This document shows, piece by piece, positions 1 through 8,201 of a stretch of 64,000 nucleotides of DNA (position 1 is the stretch's first letter; the number at the start of each line of letters is the position of its first letter). The notes below the pieces were generated by a model. It was given only the letters and a program-made list of their open reading frames with translations. It was not told the DNA's origin and made no database searches. The translations under genes were made by a program, and so were the position numbers. The stretch lies in NCBI GenBank assembly GCA_964614535.1, contig CAZTOZ010000059.1, positions 1-64,000 on the forward strand. The letters are read 5' to 3'. Source of the stretch: JALSHZ01 sp964614535 (lineage in GTDB: Bacteria; Pseudomonadota; Gammaproteobacteria; UWMA-0217).

Positions 1-1601
1 CTGATCTGCAGCTTCTTGAGATCCACCTTTGGCAACACCAGTATCTCGTCGCCGGGTCGGATGTCCGCTCGCATGTGCAGTCCCCACCCGGGTTTTTTTA
101 CCTTCGTGAAGGCGCCGTTGCGGTGCAATACGACCACCCGGGCGGATTTCTCGCTCTGGACGAATCCGCCTGCCCTTTCAATATAATCGGTAAGATTCAG
201 CGCCGGGTCATACACCGTGGCGGTCGGAAAGAGTACTTCGCCGCTGATCATGACGAGATTGCTCTGTCGCGGGACATTGATCACGTCACCATTCTCGAGA
301 ATGGTCTGCGCGGCACGTTCGGCATCTCCGAGTACCACTTGGCCTCTTGCCTCGACGGTCTTGGCACGTTTGATCCACTCCAGCACCAGATCGGCCTCAC
401 CCTTTCGAATCTCCACCTCCCCACTGGTTGCCGATTTCGCGGTGAGCACCGACATCTCGAGCGTTTTCAGAGACTGCTCCAGCATCGCCTGCTGCCGCTC
501 CTTCACAGATCTTCTGAACAGGGAGATCGATCCGGTATCCGACACTTCGCTGTAGTCTATGCGGGCCAGCAACTCACCCAGTGTCGTCCCGTAGGGCAGC
601 ACATACTCCTGGGGGCTCGCATGTTCCCCTTCCACGCGGACGGAGATCGTCCCAGGCTTCTTGTCGGAGGTGACGATCACTTCGTTGCCATTGCGTACTT
701 TGATCGCCCCGACATCATCCAAGGGATGATAATCGACGTTCCGAAATGGCCCCGTCGTTCGGACGATCCTCACATGGGTCGCCTCCGGCTTGATCTTTGC
801 CAAGTCGAAAACGCTTTGCAGGGGAATTTCCCGCTGGCTGAATTCGAATCGATAGGCGTTTTGCACCAGCCCTGATACCGAAACCACGTTCTTGCGTGCA
901 TGTACCACGATCGTATCGCCATCCTGAAACTGGAAGGGCAGCCGCCGTCCATCCAGGATGAATTGATAGAGATCCACATCGGCGATCGTCGTATCCCCCC
1001 GGTTGATGCTGATATCGATGAAACTCCCCCGCTCCGGGTCGATCCCGCCCGCTTGGTCCAGATAGTAGAGAACACTGTCGGACGACAGCCCCGCATACAT
1101 CCCCGGCCTCGACACGAAACCCGTCACGAACACCTTCACGGGTTGCGCGGCCGCAAGGTTCACATAGCTACCGACATTCGATTTATATACCGACCGTATT
1201 TTTCGCCGCACCATCTCCGGCAACTCGGCATTGCGGACACCGAGAACCTTGATCGGGCCAACCCGCGGAACAAAGATGTTGCCTTGCGCATCGACGGTCA
1301 GTACAGCCTCGAAGTCGTAGGCCCCCCATAGCTTCAGTTCCAGGCGATCACCCACATTGATGACATAGTCAGGGTTGAACCCGGTGTAGGAGTCACGCGA
1401 AAAGGCGCCACTGAAGAGGTTTTCACCAAAGACGCGTTGCCCTTCGACCTTGCCGGGGCCCTTTCTCTGCGCAGGCTCGGCCGTCAGCGTCTGCTGATCG
1501 GGCTTCGATCCGGGCTCCTCGCCAGCAGAGATAGAGGCAAGGGCTACCCCGTGGAGCCATGCGGCCATCATCATCACCAAGAAATAGCGATATACCCTCA
1601 T
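1..1601 (-). CDS. kpsD: Capsular polysaccharide export outer-membrane protein KpsD-like (3' end outside window)
   Basis: Partial gene, open to the window edge; about 533 codons are visible. The product starts with a signal peptide (MRVYRYFLVMMMAAW...) without a lipobox. A polysaccharide-export domain follows (NPDYVINVGDRLELKLWG, then FVPRVGPIKVLGV), and then repeated SLBB-type segments (VFVTGFVSRPGMY, VVSVSGLV, ISVRVEGE, VMISGEVLFPTA). This is the architecture of KpsD/Wza-type channels that carry capsule polysaccharide across the periplasm and outer membrane. The missing lipobox and the neighbours favour KpsD over Wza. The ATG lies 3 bases after the kpsE stop, with AAGGA just before it, so the two are translationally coupled. 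It is the last visible gene of kpsFMTED; downstream genes are off the window. Confidence 0.88.
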   Translation of the reverse strand, partial: MRVYRYFLVMMMAAWLHGVALASISAGEEPGSKPDQQTLTAEPAQRKGPGKVEGQRVFGENLFSGAFSRDSYTGFNPDYVINVGDRLELKLWGAYDFEAVLTVDAQGNIFVPRVGPIKVLGVRNAELPEMVRRKIRSVYKSNVGSYVNLAAAQPVKVFVTGFVSRPGMYAGLSSDSVLYYLDQAGGIDPERGSFIDISINRGDTTIADVDLYQFILDGRRLPFQFQDGDTIVVHARKNVVSVSGLVQNAYRFEFSQREIPLQSVFDLAKIKPEATHVRIVRTTGPFRNVDYHPLDDVGAIKVRNGNEVIVTSDKKPGTISVRVEGEHASPQEYVLPYGTTLGELLARIDYSEVSDTGSISLFRRSVKERQQAMLEQSLKTLEMSVLTAKSATSGEVEIRKGEADLVLEWIKRAKTVEARGQVVLGDAERAAQTILENGDVINVPRQSNLVMISGEVLFPTATVYDPALNLTDYIERAGGFVQSEKSARVVVLHRNGAFTKVKKPGWGLHMRADIRPGDEILVLPKVDLKKLQI

Positions 1602-1604
1602 CCT

Positions 1605-2711
1605 TCAGTCCCTGTGATCCTTGACGGTTGCTATGCCCAACCGGACGATCCAGAAGAGCAACGTACTCAATGCGACAAAAGTCGCGATGTTGTAGAACTT
1701 ACGCGGATAGGCGGGTTCCTCGGGCAACGGGGGAGAGGCAATGAGAACCAGATGCTTGAGCTTGTGGCCTGCCTCGATACGGGCCGTCTCGAACGCAGTC
1801 AATGCCGATCCATAGGTATCGGCTCGGAACTCCGCCTCCATCTTCAGCTTTTCGTATTTTGCAATCAGCGCATTGAGCTTGTCGTCATCACTGACGTCTC
1901 CACGGCCCACGAGCTTCTGATTCTCCCGTCTGATCTGTTTTTCCAACGCGCCCACTCTCGCCCGCGCGGCCACGACTTCCTGGGCATTGTCCGACAGATA
2001 GGTTTTCAGCGAGGTCAGCTTCGCCCGGGCCGCGGCCAGTTCGGCCTCCATTTTGGCGATGATTTCGCTGACCGATTTCGTGTTGACTTCGGGCGAAAAC
2101 ACGCCATGCCGATTCTGAAACGCCAGAATCTCTTGTGTCGCTCGCTCCAGGCCCTGGCGGGTCTCGGTCAGTTGCAGCGATGCGAAATCGACCTGCTCCT
2201 TCGCCAACCGATAGCCTACGCCATTGATGAAGTTTTCACTCAACGTCACGATCTCCTCGACGATTTTTCTGGCCATCTCCGGCGTATAGGCCTCCGCCGA
2301 CACGCTCAATACGGCGGAAACATCGTCATAGGCGACCACGATCTTTCGGTCGAGGTAACGATAGAAAGCCTCTCTGGGCGCGTCGGACCAAAGCCGCGAC
2401 AGCGGATCCCATTGGCGGTCACTGTAATGGCGGCGCAGGGAAAGGGTCTCATCGAGCCGGTCGTACAGATCGGCCGATGCGATGTATTCCTTCAACATCA
2501 GTGCATCGTTGGCGGCCGCCAGGCCCGCGCCACCGAGCAACGAAGAGATACTCAAGCCACTACCCGCGTCACTCCCTGTTCGCTGGACCACGAACTTCGC
2601 TTCACTGCGGTAGCGGTCACTGGCAATACCAAACCAGTATGCCGCGGCCACTGCCCATGACAGGATCAACACCACGACACCCACCCTAGAAAACGGTTTC
2701 CTTTGTTTCAC
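1605..2711 (-). CDS. kpsE: Capsule export inner-membrane/periplasmic protein KpsE (PCP-3 family)
   Basis: 368 aa. One transmembrane helix lies near the N terminus (residues about 9-28) and one near the C terminus (about 338-356). Between them is a periplasmic region with a long coiled coil (about 170-300), rich in Glu/Lys/Ala. This is the KpsE/CtrB/BexC architecture that links the KpsMT ABC transporter to the KpsD outer-membrane channel. The Pro-rich stretch before the last helix (PPLPEEPAYPRKFYN) is typical of polysaccharide co-polymerases. The start is GTG and overlaps the kpsT stop (GTGA), so expression is coupled to the transporter genes. Confidence 0.88.
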   Translation of the reverse strand: MKQRKPFSRVGVVVLILSWAVAAAYWFGIASDRYRSEAKFVVQRTGSDAGSGLSISSLLGGAGLAAANDALMLKEYIASADLYDRLDETLSLRRHYSDRQWDPLSRLWSDAPREAFYRYLDRKIVVAYDDVSAVLSVSAEAYTPEMARKIVEEIVTLSENFINGVGYRLAKEQVDFASLQLTETRQGLERATQEILAFQNRHGVFSPEVNTKSVSEIIAKMEAELAAARAKLTSLKTYLSDNAQEVVAARARVGALEKQIRRENQKLVGRGDVSDDDKLNALIAKYEKLKMEAEFRADTYGSALTAFETARIEAGHKLKHLVLIASPPLPEEPAYPRKFYNIATFVALSTLLFWIVRLGIATVKDHRD

Positions 2712-3367
2712 GCCGCCACTCCACGGTAGCGTTCGATCGCCGGCTCCAGCTCGTCATAGAAGGTGGCACCCCCCTCTTCGAGAAAGATCGCCGCGTCACA
2801 ATGGGCCCTGAGCGTCTGCATATCGTGCGAAACCATGATCATCGAGGCGCGCCCCTTCAGATCCTCGAAGGCCTTACGCGCCTTGCGCTTGAACTGTTCG
2901 TCACCCACCGCCGTAACCTCATCCACCAGATAGACATCGAAATCAAAAGCAAGCGACAAGGCGAAGGCCAGGCGCGAACGCATCCCCGAAGAATAGGATT
3001 TCAGGGGCTCGTAGAAATAATCGCCGAGCTCCGAAAACGCATGGATGAATGCCAGCTTGTCCGGTAGCTCGTCTTCACTGCCATAGGCGCGACAGACGAA
3101 CTTCACATTGTCCTTTCCCGACAACGAACCCTGAAATCCACCCGAGAGCGCCAATGGCCAGGAGAGCAGTTTTTCCGTACGGACTTCACCGCTGTCCGGG
3201 TAGTCGGTGCCGCCCAGAATCCTCATCAGCGTGGACTTTCCGGCACCGTTTCTACCCATCAGCGCAACATTCCGCCCTTCCGGGAACGCCAGGCTGAGAT
3301 CGCGGAAGACGTAGCGCCTGCCCTGACGGGTAAGGTAACTCTTGGTGAGCCCGACGACTTCGATCAT
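2708..3367 (-). CDS. kpsT: Capsule polysaccharide ABC transporter ATP-binding protein KpsT
   Basis: 219 aa from the ATG that overlaps the kpsM stop (ATGA). An in-frame extension upstream is only kpsM shadow sequence. Walker A is GRNGAGKSTL, the signature-like region is KSYSSGMRSRLAFALSLAF, and Walker B is VYLVDEVTAVGD, followed by the switch His (MVSHDMQTL). The length and the short signature region match KpsT/CtrD/BexA, the ATPase that powers lipid-linked capsule export through KpsM. It acts at the cytoplasmic face of the inner membrane. The downstream kpsE start overlaps this stop. Confidence 0.93.
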   Translation of the reverse strand: MIEVVGLTKSYLTRQGRRYVFRDLSLAFPEGRNVALMGRNGAGKSTLMRILGGTDYPDSGEVRTEKLLSWPLALSGGFQGSLSGKDNVKFVCRAYGSEDELPDKLAFIHAFSELGDYFYEPLKSYSSGMRSRLAFALSLAFDFDVYLVDEVTAVGDEQFKRKARKAFEDLKGRASMIMVSHDMQTLRAHCDAAIFLEEGGATFYDELEPAIERYRGVAA

Positions 3368-4155
3368 GTTGCCACCAACCGCTCTTTTTCCTGGCGATAG
3401 AGCGCCATCCCGAGGGCGATCACGGTCACCGCCAGTATCGCCACATACCCCATGCTTACATCGCTCGACAGCGAATATCCGGCGAAGAATCCCGCCCTGA
3501 TCTCCTCGATCACATGGAGCAACGGATTCCAGGTGAGGTAGGGGTGATACTCTTGGGGAATCGAGCCCAATGACCAAAAGATCCCCGACATGAAATACAA
3601 GGGCCTCAGCAACATTGGCAAGAGCTTGCTCAGCTCGGGGTGGAGCGTGGCCGCGATACACAGGCAGATCGCAGTGCCGAACGAGAACGCGACCAATGCA
3701 CCGAGTGCCGCCAACACACGAAACGGATCGACGATGGCAATCTCATGACCGATCCACACGGCACCCACGAGAATGACGGCAAACACCAATAGCTGAATCA
3801 ACACTTCGAGTATCGTGCGCGTCACGATGGTGTCCATCGGCTTGACCTGCCGGTAGCCGAAGAGCGCGGCATTCGACTTCACCGCCACCATGCCCCGATT
3901 CAGGATGTTCGAAAAAAGCAGCCACGGCATGATGCCGGTGATAAGGAATACCGGATAGCTGATCCCCGCCATGGTGCGTTCCATAATCACCCCAAAAATG
4001 ATCACGAACACCGCCACATGGGACAGCGGCTCCAGCAAAGCCCAGAGATATCCCAGGCGGTAACTGCCGAAACGGGTCTTCAGCTCACGCATCATCAATG
4101 CGAAGACCACCGCCTGCTGGATCTCCCAAGACGTTCTCTTGCGTCGCCCCGCCAT
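3364..4155 (-). CDS. kpsM: Capsule polysaccharide ABC transporter permease KpsM
   Basis: 263 aa, an ABC-2 type permease with about six hydrophobic segments. The N-terminal motif LMMRELKTRFGSYRLGYLWALLEP is characteristic of KpsM/CtrC/BexB. The segment FWSLGSIPQEYHPYLTWNPLLHVIE matches the conserved C-terminal region of the family. It forms the inner-membrane channel for capsule polysaccharide and pairs with KpsT. The gene starts 2 bases after the kpsF stop and ends overlapping kpsT. Confidence 0.93.
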   Translation of the reverse strand: MAGRRKRTSWEIQQAVVFALMMRELKTRFGSYRLGYLWALLEPLSHVAVFVIIFGVIMERTMAGISYPVFLITGIMPWLLFSNILNRGMVAVKSNAALFGYRQVKPMDTIVTRTILEVLIQLLVFAVILVGAVWIGHEIAIVDPFRVLAALGALVAFSFGTAICLCIAATLHPELSKLLPMLLRPLYFMSGIFWSLGSIPQEYHPYLTWNPLLHVIEEIRAGFFAGYSLSSDVSMGYVAILAVTVIALGMALYRQEKERLVAT

Positions 4156-4157
4156 GC

Positions 4158-5153
4158 TCAGTCGAAGATCTCCAGGATACCGACAACCTTGCGCTCAGCC
4201 TCACGGCTCCCGGTGACGACCAGCGCCCGGATCTTCTTCTCGCGCATGAGCTTCTCGGCCTCGGACAACAGAGAGTTGGCATCGATCGTCACCGGGTCGA
4301 GGGTTGCAAACTCGATCACCTTCTTGCCGAGCAGTTCGTTGTCCCGAAGCATCGCGCGTCGCAGGTCGCCGTCGGTGACGATTCCCACCAACGTATCACC
4401 ATCCATCAACAGCGCCAGCCCCATACGCCCCGATGTCATCGTGAACAGGCATTCATGCACCGTCGCCTCGGGGGAGACGCAAGGGAGCTGGGTGTTCATC
4501 GCATCCCGGACGGTCGACAGCAACTGCTTGCCCAGACTGCCTCCTGGATGGTAGCGGGCAAAGTCCAGCGGCTTGAAATCACGCGCACGGATCAATGCAA
4601 CGGCCAACGCATCTCCCATGCCCATGGTAGCGATCGTCGATGTCGTCGGCGCCAGATTGTTGGGACAGACCTCTCGCTCGACCTCGATGTTCAGCACCAC
4701 ATCGGCGTGTCTTGCCAGGCTGGAATCACCGACACCGACCATCGATATGATTCTGTTGCCAAAACGCTTGAGGGAAGGCAACAACTGCGTGACCTCGCTG
4801 GTCTCGCCGCTATAGGAGATCAGCAACATCACATCTTCCGGGGTGATCATGCCCAAATCACCATGAAAGGCCTCGGCCGGATGGAGGAAGAAGGAGGGCG
4901 TGCCGGTCGAGGCGAAGGTGGCGGCGATCTTTTTTCCGACCAGCCCCGACTTACCCATTCCGCAGATGATGACCCGCCCCTTGCATTGCAGGATCATTGC
5001 GACGGCCGCATCGAACTCCGGCCCCAATCGGCTGGCGATGGCTTTCAGCGCATCGGACTGTGCCAACAGCGAATCCACTGCAATGGCATGAAAATCGTCG
5101 GTGTTTTTCGTAGTCTTTGCGGAGACATCGTTCTCCTGCGTTACAGCCAGCAT
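4158..5153 (-). CDS. kpsF: Arabinose-5-phosphate isomerase KpsF/KdsD family
   Basis: 331 aa from the chosen ATG; further upstream codons look non-coding. The N-terminal SIS sugar-isomerase domain has the GMGKSGLVGKK and AEAFHGDLGM motifs and the LLISYSGET phosphate-binding loop. Two CBS domains follow (about residues 205-331). The enzyme converts D-ribulose 5-phosphate to D-arabinose 5-phosphate, the precursor of Kdo. Its position as first gene of a kps operon suggests it supplies Kdo for the capsule lipid anchor rather than being the housekeeping KdsD, although the protein alone cannot separate the two. Confidence 0.9.
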   Translation of the reverse strand: MLAVTQENDVSAKTTKNTDDFHAIAVDSLLAQSDALKAIASRLGPEFDAAVAMILQCKGRVIICGMGKSGLVGKKIAATFASTGTPSFFLHPAEAFHGDLGMITPEDVMLLISYSGETSEVTQLLPSLKRFGNRIISMVGVGDSSLARHADVVLNIEVEREVCPNNLAPTTSTIATMGMGDALAVALIRARDFKPLDFARYHPGGSLGKQLLSTVRDAMNTQLPCVSPEATVHECLFTMTSGRMGLALLMDGDTLVGIVTDGDLRRAMLRDNELLGKKVIEFATLDPVTIDANSLLSEAEKLMREKKIRALVVTGSREAERKVVGILEIFD

Positions 5154-5479
5154 GATTCCACATCCCTGTTGAGTTGTCCCTGCATCGTGCAGAGGGGGCA
5201 AAGCCTGCGTCTCGGTTCCGGCAATCGCCGGCAACCGCAACGGGAGAGAGGTGACACTTCCCGCCGGCATCCTGCCCGCCCAGCAAACGTCACTCTTCGG
5301 CACCTCCTAACGGGAGCTGACCGGCACCTCCCGGAGGCGTGTTTTCAGACTAGCGCCGCCATCCCACCACAAACCACGATCCAACCCACACTTTCCCCGG
5401 AACCGACGAACTTCCACGCCGCTGAGCAGACCAACGTGCAACATCCAGTAACAAACGGTTCCAGTGGAGGTGACGCGCC
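5154..5479. other. Divergent intergenic region upstream of kpsF and the PagP-like gene
   Basis: About 326 bases with no convincing gene. It must hold the promoters of the leftward kps operon and the rightward gene at 5480. A 10-base direct repeat, CGGCACCTCC, occurs at 5298-5307 and 5322-5331, 24 bases apart. It could be a regulator site but matches no motif I recognise. A GGAGG lies about 11 bases before the ATG at 5480. No clear -35/-10 pair was identified. Confidence 0.4.
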
Positions 5480-5983
5480 ATGACCAAACAACACATGTTC
5501 ACACAGACGGCATTCACCGCTTTCCTCATACTGGTGACCATGTTCACGCCCGCATCGGCCGACAGCACCACCTCCCGTTATCTTGCGTTTCAGAGCTTTT
5601 CCCTCCACTTTCGAAATTTCGACGAGCTCAATGGCATCAACCCGACCCTGGGCCTCGAGGTCTCCCCCCGATCCGGCCTCGGCTGGCAGGCGGGAGTGTT
5701 TCAGGACAGCTTCGAGCAGCTCTCGGGGTATGCCGGTATCAACTACACCTTCGCCTCCTATGCGCGAGGCAACCTTCGGGCCCGCTTGCTCGGCGTCGCC
5801 AATCTCACCTACAAGCAGTTCCACAAGAACCAGGCACCGGAGGCGCGCCTGATCCCCCTGCCGGCCATCGAGCTGAAAACCATCCGACAGGTCTATGTGA
5901 ACCTGTCGGTCGTACCGGAAATCGGAGGCAAGAAGTACCACACCAATGGCCTGATATACCTGCAGTTCAAACTCAAGCTGTAA
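5480..5983 (+). CDS. Small outer-membrane beta-barrel protein, PagP-like
   Basis: 167 aa with a signal peptide (cut likely after ...TPASA, residue 27) and alternating hydrophobic strands typical of a small barrel. Several features parallel PagP, the lipid A palmitoyltransferase. There is a His in the first strand (QSFSLHF, H43) and an Asp-Ser pair in FQDSF (D76-S77), matching PagP's FKDSW with catalytic Asp-Ser. There is also a RLIPLPAIEL segment like PagP's YIPLPVLLPL, and a similar last strand. The length is also close (PagP about 186 aa). Overall identity is low and the first loop is shorter, so this is an inferred relationship. A good ribosome site (GGAGG) precedes the ATG. It is divergent from the capsule operon. 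Confidence 0.5.
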   Translation: MTKQHMFTQTAFTAFLILVTMFTPASADSTTSRYLAFQSFSLHFRNFDELNGINPTLGLEVSPRSGLGWQAGVFQDSFEQLSGYAGINYTFASYARGNLRARLLGVANLTYKQFHKNQAPEARLIPLPAIELKTIRQVYVNLSVVPEIGGKKYHTNGLIYLQFKLKL

Positions 5984-6160
5984 CCGGCAGAGCAAGACGA
6001 GGGTTCTGCGGGCGCATGGCGGGCGGTCACGTCATCGCCGTCCTCCACGCCACTCCCAGCGAGGCCGGGCAACCGTCCCGGGGCACCGCCTCGCCCCTCC
6101 GGCGGTCAGGGCGCGGCACGCCACAGCCGGGGAGCCCGCATCCAGCCGCCACCCCCAACG

Positions 6161-6169
6161 TGATACAAT
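6161..6169 (+). promoter_or_regulatory. Putative extended -10 promoter of the gsp operon
   Basis: TGATACAAT reads as an extended -10 (TGn plus TACAAT, 5 of 6 to TATAAT). It lies 68 bases before the gspG start. No good -35 is visible, which is usual for extended -10 promoters. It is in the 253-base gap (5984-6236) that otherwise shows nothing recognisable. Confidence 0.4.
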
Positions 6170-6236
6170 TCAGCGACGATCGCGAGCGCCCCCAGTAAGC
6201 TCTCGCTTCGATATCCACAAGGAAGGAGTCCCGGTC

Positions 6237-6686
6237 TTGAAGACACGTTTCTCATCGTCATCCGCCCTGCAGAAGGGTTTTACACTGATCGAGGTCATGG
6301 TCGTCGTCGTCATCCTGTCGATTCTGGCAGCGGTGGTGGTGCCACGCATCATGGACAATCCCGACAAGGCGCGAGCGGCCAAGGCCAAACAGGACATCCG
6401 CGCGCTGGAGGCGGCGTTGAACCTCTACAAACTGGACAACTTCCAGTACCCGACCACCGATCAGGGGCTGGAGGCGCTGGTGGAAAAACCGACGACCGAG
6501 CCCGAACCTCGCAACTGGAAGGCCGGGGGCTACATTGCCCGTCTGCCGAAAGACCCGTGGGGGGGTGACTATCAATACCTGAGCCCCGGCGAGCACGGCG
6601 AGATCGACATCTACACCCTGGGCGCGGATCAGGCGCCCGGCGGCGAAGGCCCAGCGGCCGATCTGGGGAACTGGGCGCTCGACTGA
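6237..6686 (+). CDS. gspG: Type II secretion major pseudopilin GspG
   Basis: 149 aa. The start is TTG with a strong GGAAGGAG ribosome site upstream. A short leader ends in Lys-Gly before the prepilin cleavage site (KGFTLIEVMVVVVIL), with Glu at +5. The C-terminal domain carries the GspG hallmarks YPTTDQGLEALVEKP and DPWGGDYQYLSPGEHG, which form the calcium-binding loop region. GspG is the main subunit of the periplasmic pseudopilus that pushes folded exoproteins through the secretin. First gene of the cluster here; gspC, D, E and F are not in the window. Confidence 0.95.
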   Translation: MKTRFSSSSALQKGFTLIEVMVVVVILSILAAVVVPRIMDNPDKARAAKAKQDIRALEAALNLYKLDNFQYPTTDQGLEALVEKPTTEPEPRNWKAGGYIARLPKDPWGGDYQYLSPGEHGEIDIYTLGADQAPGGEGPAADLGNWALD

Positions 6687-6697
6687 CCGACGTCCGC

Positions 6698-7222
6698 ATG
6701 CCCAAGGCATCCCACCGAAACATCCCCCGCCCCGCCATCCGCGGGCGGGGCTTCACGCTGCTCGAGATTCTCGTCGTCCTGGTCATCATCGGCATTCTCA
6801 CCAGCCTGGCCATGCTGCGCATCGGCGATCGGCGCAACGACCAGGCCAACGAGGAATCCCGCCGCTTGCTCGCGCTCATCGATCTGGCACGCCAGGAGGC
6901 CATCCTGGAGGCGCGTGAATACGGTCTCGGGCTGTGGCGGGGCCATTACCAGTTCTATGAACTGAACGAGGAGACCGCCACCTGGCAGCCGTTGACCGGC
7001 GACACCCACCTGCGCCCCCGCGCGTTGCCGGAAACGATCGATCTTTCGCTGGAGATCGACAACCAAGTGGTGATCCTCGACGCCAAACCGCCGGAAAAGC
7101 CGCAAATCCTCATCCTCTCCAGCGGCGAGACCACCGCCTTCCGCCTCACGTTGGAGAGGGAGGACGAGGAGACCGAGCCGACCCGGATCGAGCTGGACAC
7201 CCTGGGCAGGCCAGTCACATGA
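6698..7222 (+). CDS. gspH: Type II secretion minor pseudopilin GspH
   Basis: 174 aa, starting 11 bases after gspG. The class III signal is RGRGFTLLEILVVLVIIGIL, with cleavage between Gly and Phe and Glu at +5. The periplasmic part contains the GspH-like segment ARQEAILEAREYGLGL followed by a short acidic C-terminal domain. It is a minor pseudopilin at or near the pseudopilus tip. The stop overlaps the gspI start (ATGA). Confidence 0.88.
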   Translation: MPKASHRNIPRPAIRGRGFTLLEILVVLVIIGILTSLAMLRIGDRRNDQANEESRRLLALIDLARQEAILEAREYGLGLWRGHYQFYELNEETATWQPLTGDTHLRPRALPETIDLSLEIDNQVVILDAKPPEKPQILILSSGETTAFRLTLEREDEETEPTRIELDTLGRPVT

Positions 7223-7599
7223 AACGTCCCGCGCGCGGCTTCTCGCTGATCGAAGTGGTCATCGCGCTGGCGGTACTGGCGATCGCGCTGTCCGCCCTGA
7301 TCAACAGCGCCAGCACGGCCACGGCCAACACCATTTCGCTGCGTGACAAGACGCTGGCCCACTGGGTCGCGATGAACAAGCTGGCCGAGATCCGCCTGGC
7401 CGGAGAGTGGCCCAAACTCGGGATCAGCAAGGGCAAGAGCAGGCTGGCCGACCGCGAATGGGAGGTGGAGAGCACCATCAGCGGCACGCCGGAGCCGGCC
7501 ATCCGGCGCATCGACGTGCGGGTGCGCAAACCCGGCGATCCGAAAGAGACCAGCCTGACGCTGCTGACCGGCTTCATCAACAAACCGGTGGCGCCATGA
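7219..7599 (+). CDS. gspI: Type II secretion minor pseudopilin GspI
   Basis: 126 aa. A very short leader (MKRPARG) precedes the prepilin peptidase site FSLIEVVIALAVLAIAL, with Glu at +5. The body contains ALAHWVAMNKLAEIRL-like sequence (TLAHWVAMNKLAEIRL), the conserved GspI pattern, and the C terminus has RRIDVRVRKPGDPKETSLTL. With GspJ and GspK it forms the pseudopilus tip complex. Both ends overlap neighbours (ATGA), showing tight translational coupling. Confidence 0.9.
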   Translation: MKRPARGFSLIEVVIALAVLAIALSALINSASTATANTISLRDKTLAHWVAMNKLAEIRLAGEWPKLGISKGKSRLADREWEVESTISGTPEPAIRRIDVRVRKPGDPKETSLTLLTGFINKPVAP

Positions 7600-8201
7600 T
7601 GCGGCCGGGCCAGCGACATGCCGGCTTCACCCTGCTGGAGATCATCATCGCCGTCGGCATCTTCGCCGTCATATCGGCACTGGCCTACGGCGGTCTCAAC
7701 ACCATTTTGCGCGGCACCCAACAAACCGAGGCGGCTGCCGACGCCCTGCAGCGGCTGCAACTGGGCATGAGCATCATCCAGCAAGACCTCGCCCAGATCA
7801 CCAACCGGCCGGTGCGCAACGAATACGGCGAGCGCGAGGGCGCGGTCGTCAGCCCCGGCACCTTCGGCCGGCTCATCGGCTTTACCCGACGGGGCTGGAA
7901 GAACCCGGCCGAACGCCCCCGCTCCACCCTGCAACGGGTCGCCTACCGACTGGAGGAGAACCGGCTCATTCGCGAATACTGGCCACAACTCGATACCGCG
8001 CCGGGCAGCGAAACCATCGAGACCACACTGCTCGACGGCATCATCGAGGTTCGCTTCCGCTTTCTCGACCGACAGAAGCGGTGGCACAGCCAGTGGCCGC
8101 CGCTGGAGGCCACCCAGACGCGACTCAAGCCGCCAAAAGCGGTGGAGATCACACTGGTCACCGAGCAATGGGGAACCATCCCCCGACTGTTTCCGCTATG
8201 A
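7596..8201 (+). CDS. gspJ: Type II secretion minor pseudopilin GspJ
   Basis: 201 aa from the ATG overlapping the gspI stop; an ATGATG doublet leaves a one-codon ambiguity. The prepilin motif is HAGFTLLEIIIAVGIFAVISAL. The body contains QLGMSIIQQDLAQITNRPVR and the SPGTFGRLIGFTRRGWKNP segment found in GspJ proteins. It belongs to the GspIJK tip complex that initiates pseudopilus assembly. The stop overlaps gspK. Confidence 0.9.
   Translation: MMRPGQRHAGFTLLEIIIAVGIFAVISALAYGGLNTILRGTQQTEAAADALQRLQLGMSIIQQDLAQITNRPVRNEYGEREGAVVSPGTFGRLIGFTRRGWKNPAERPRSTLQRVAYRLEENRLIREYWPQLDTAPGSETIETTLLDGIIEVRFRFLDRQKRWHSQWPPLEATQTRLKPPKAVEITLVTEQWGTIPRLFPL

Noticed and set aside
4098..5483. Long plus-strand open frame opposite kpsM and kpsF
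   Set aside because: GC-rich codons of real genes on the other strand keep this frame open; the product lacks any domain-like sequence.
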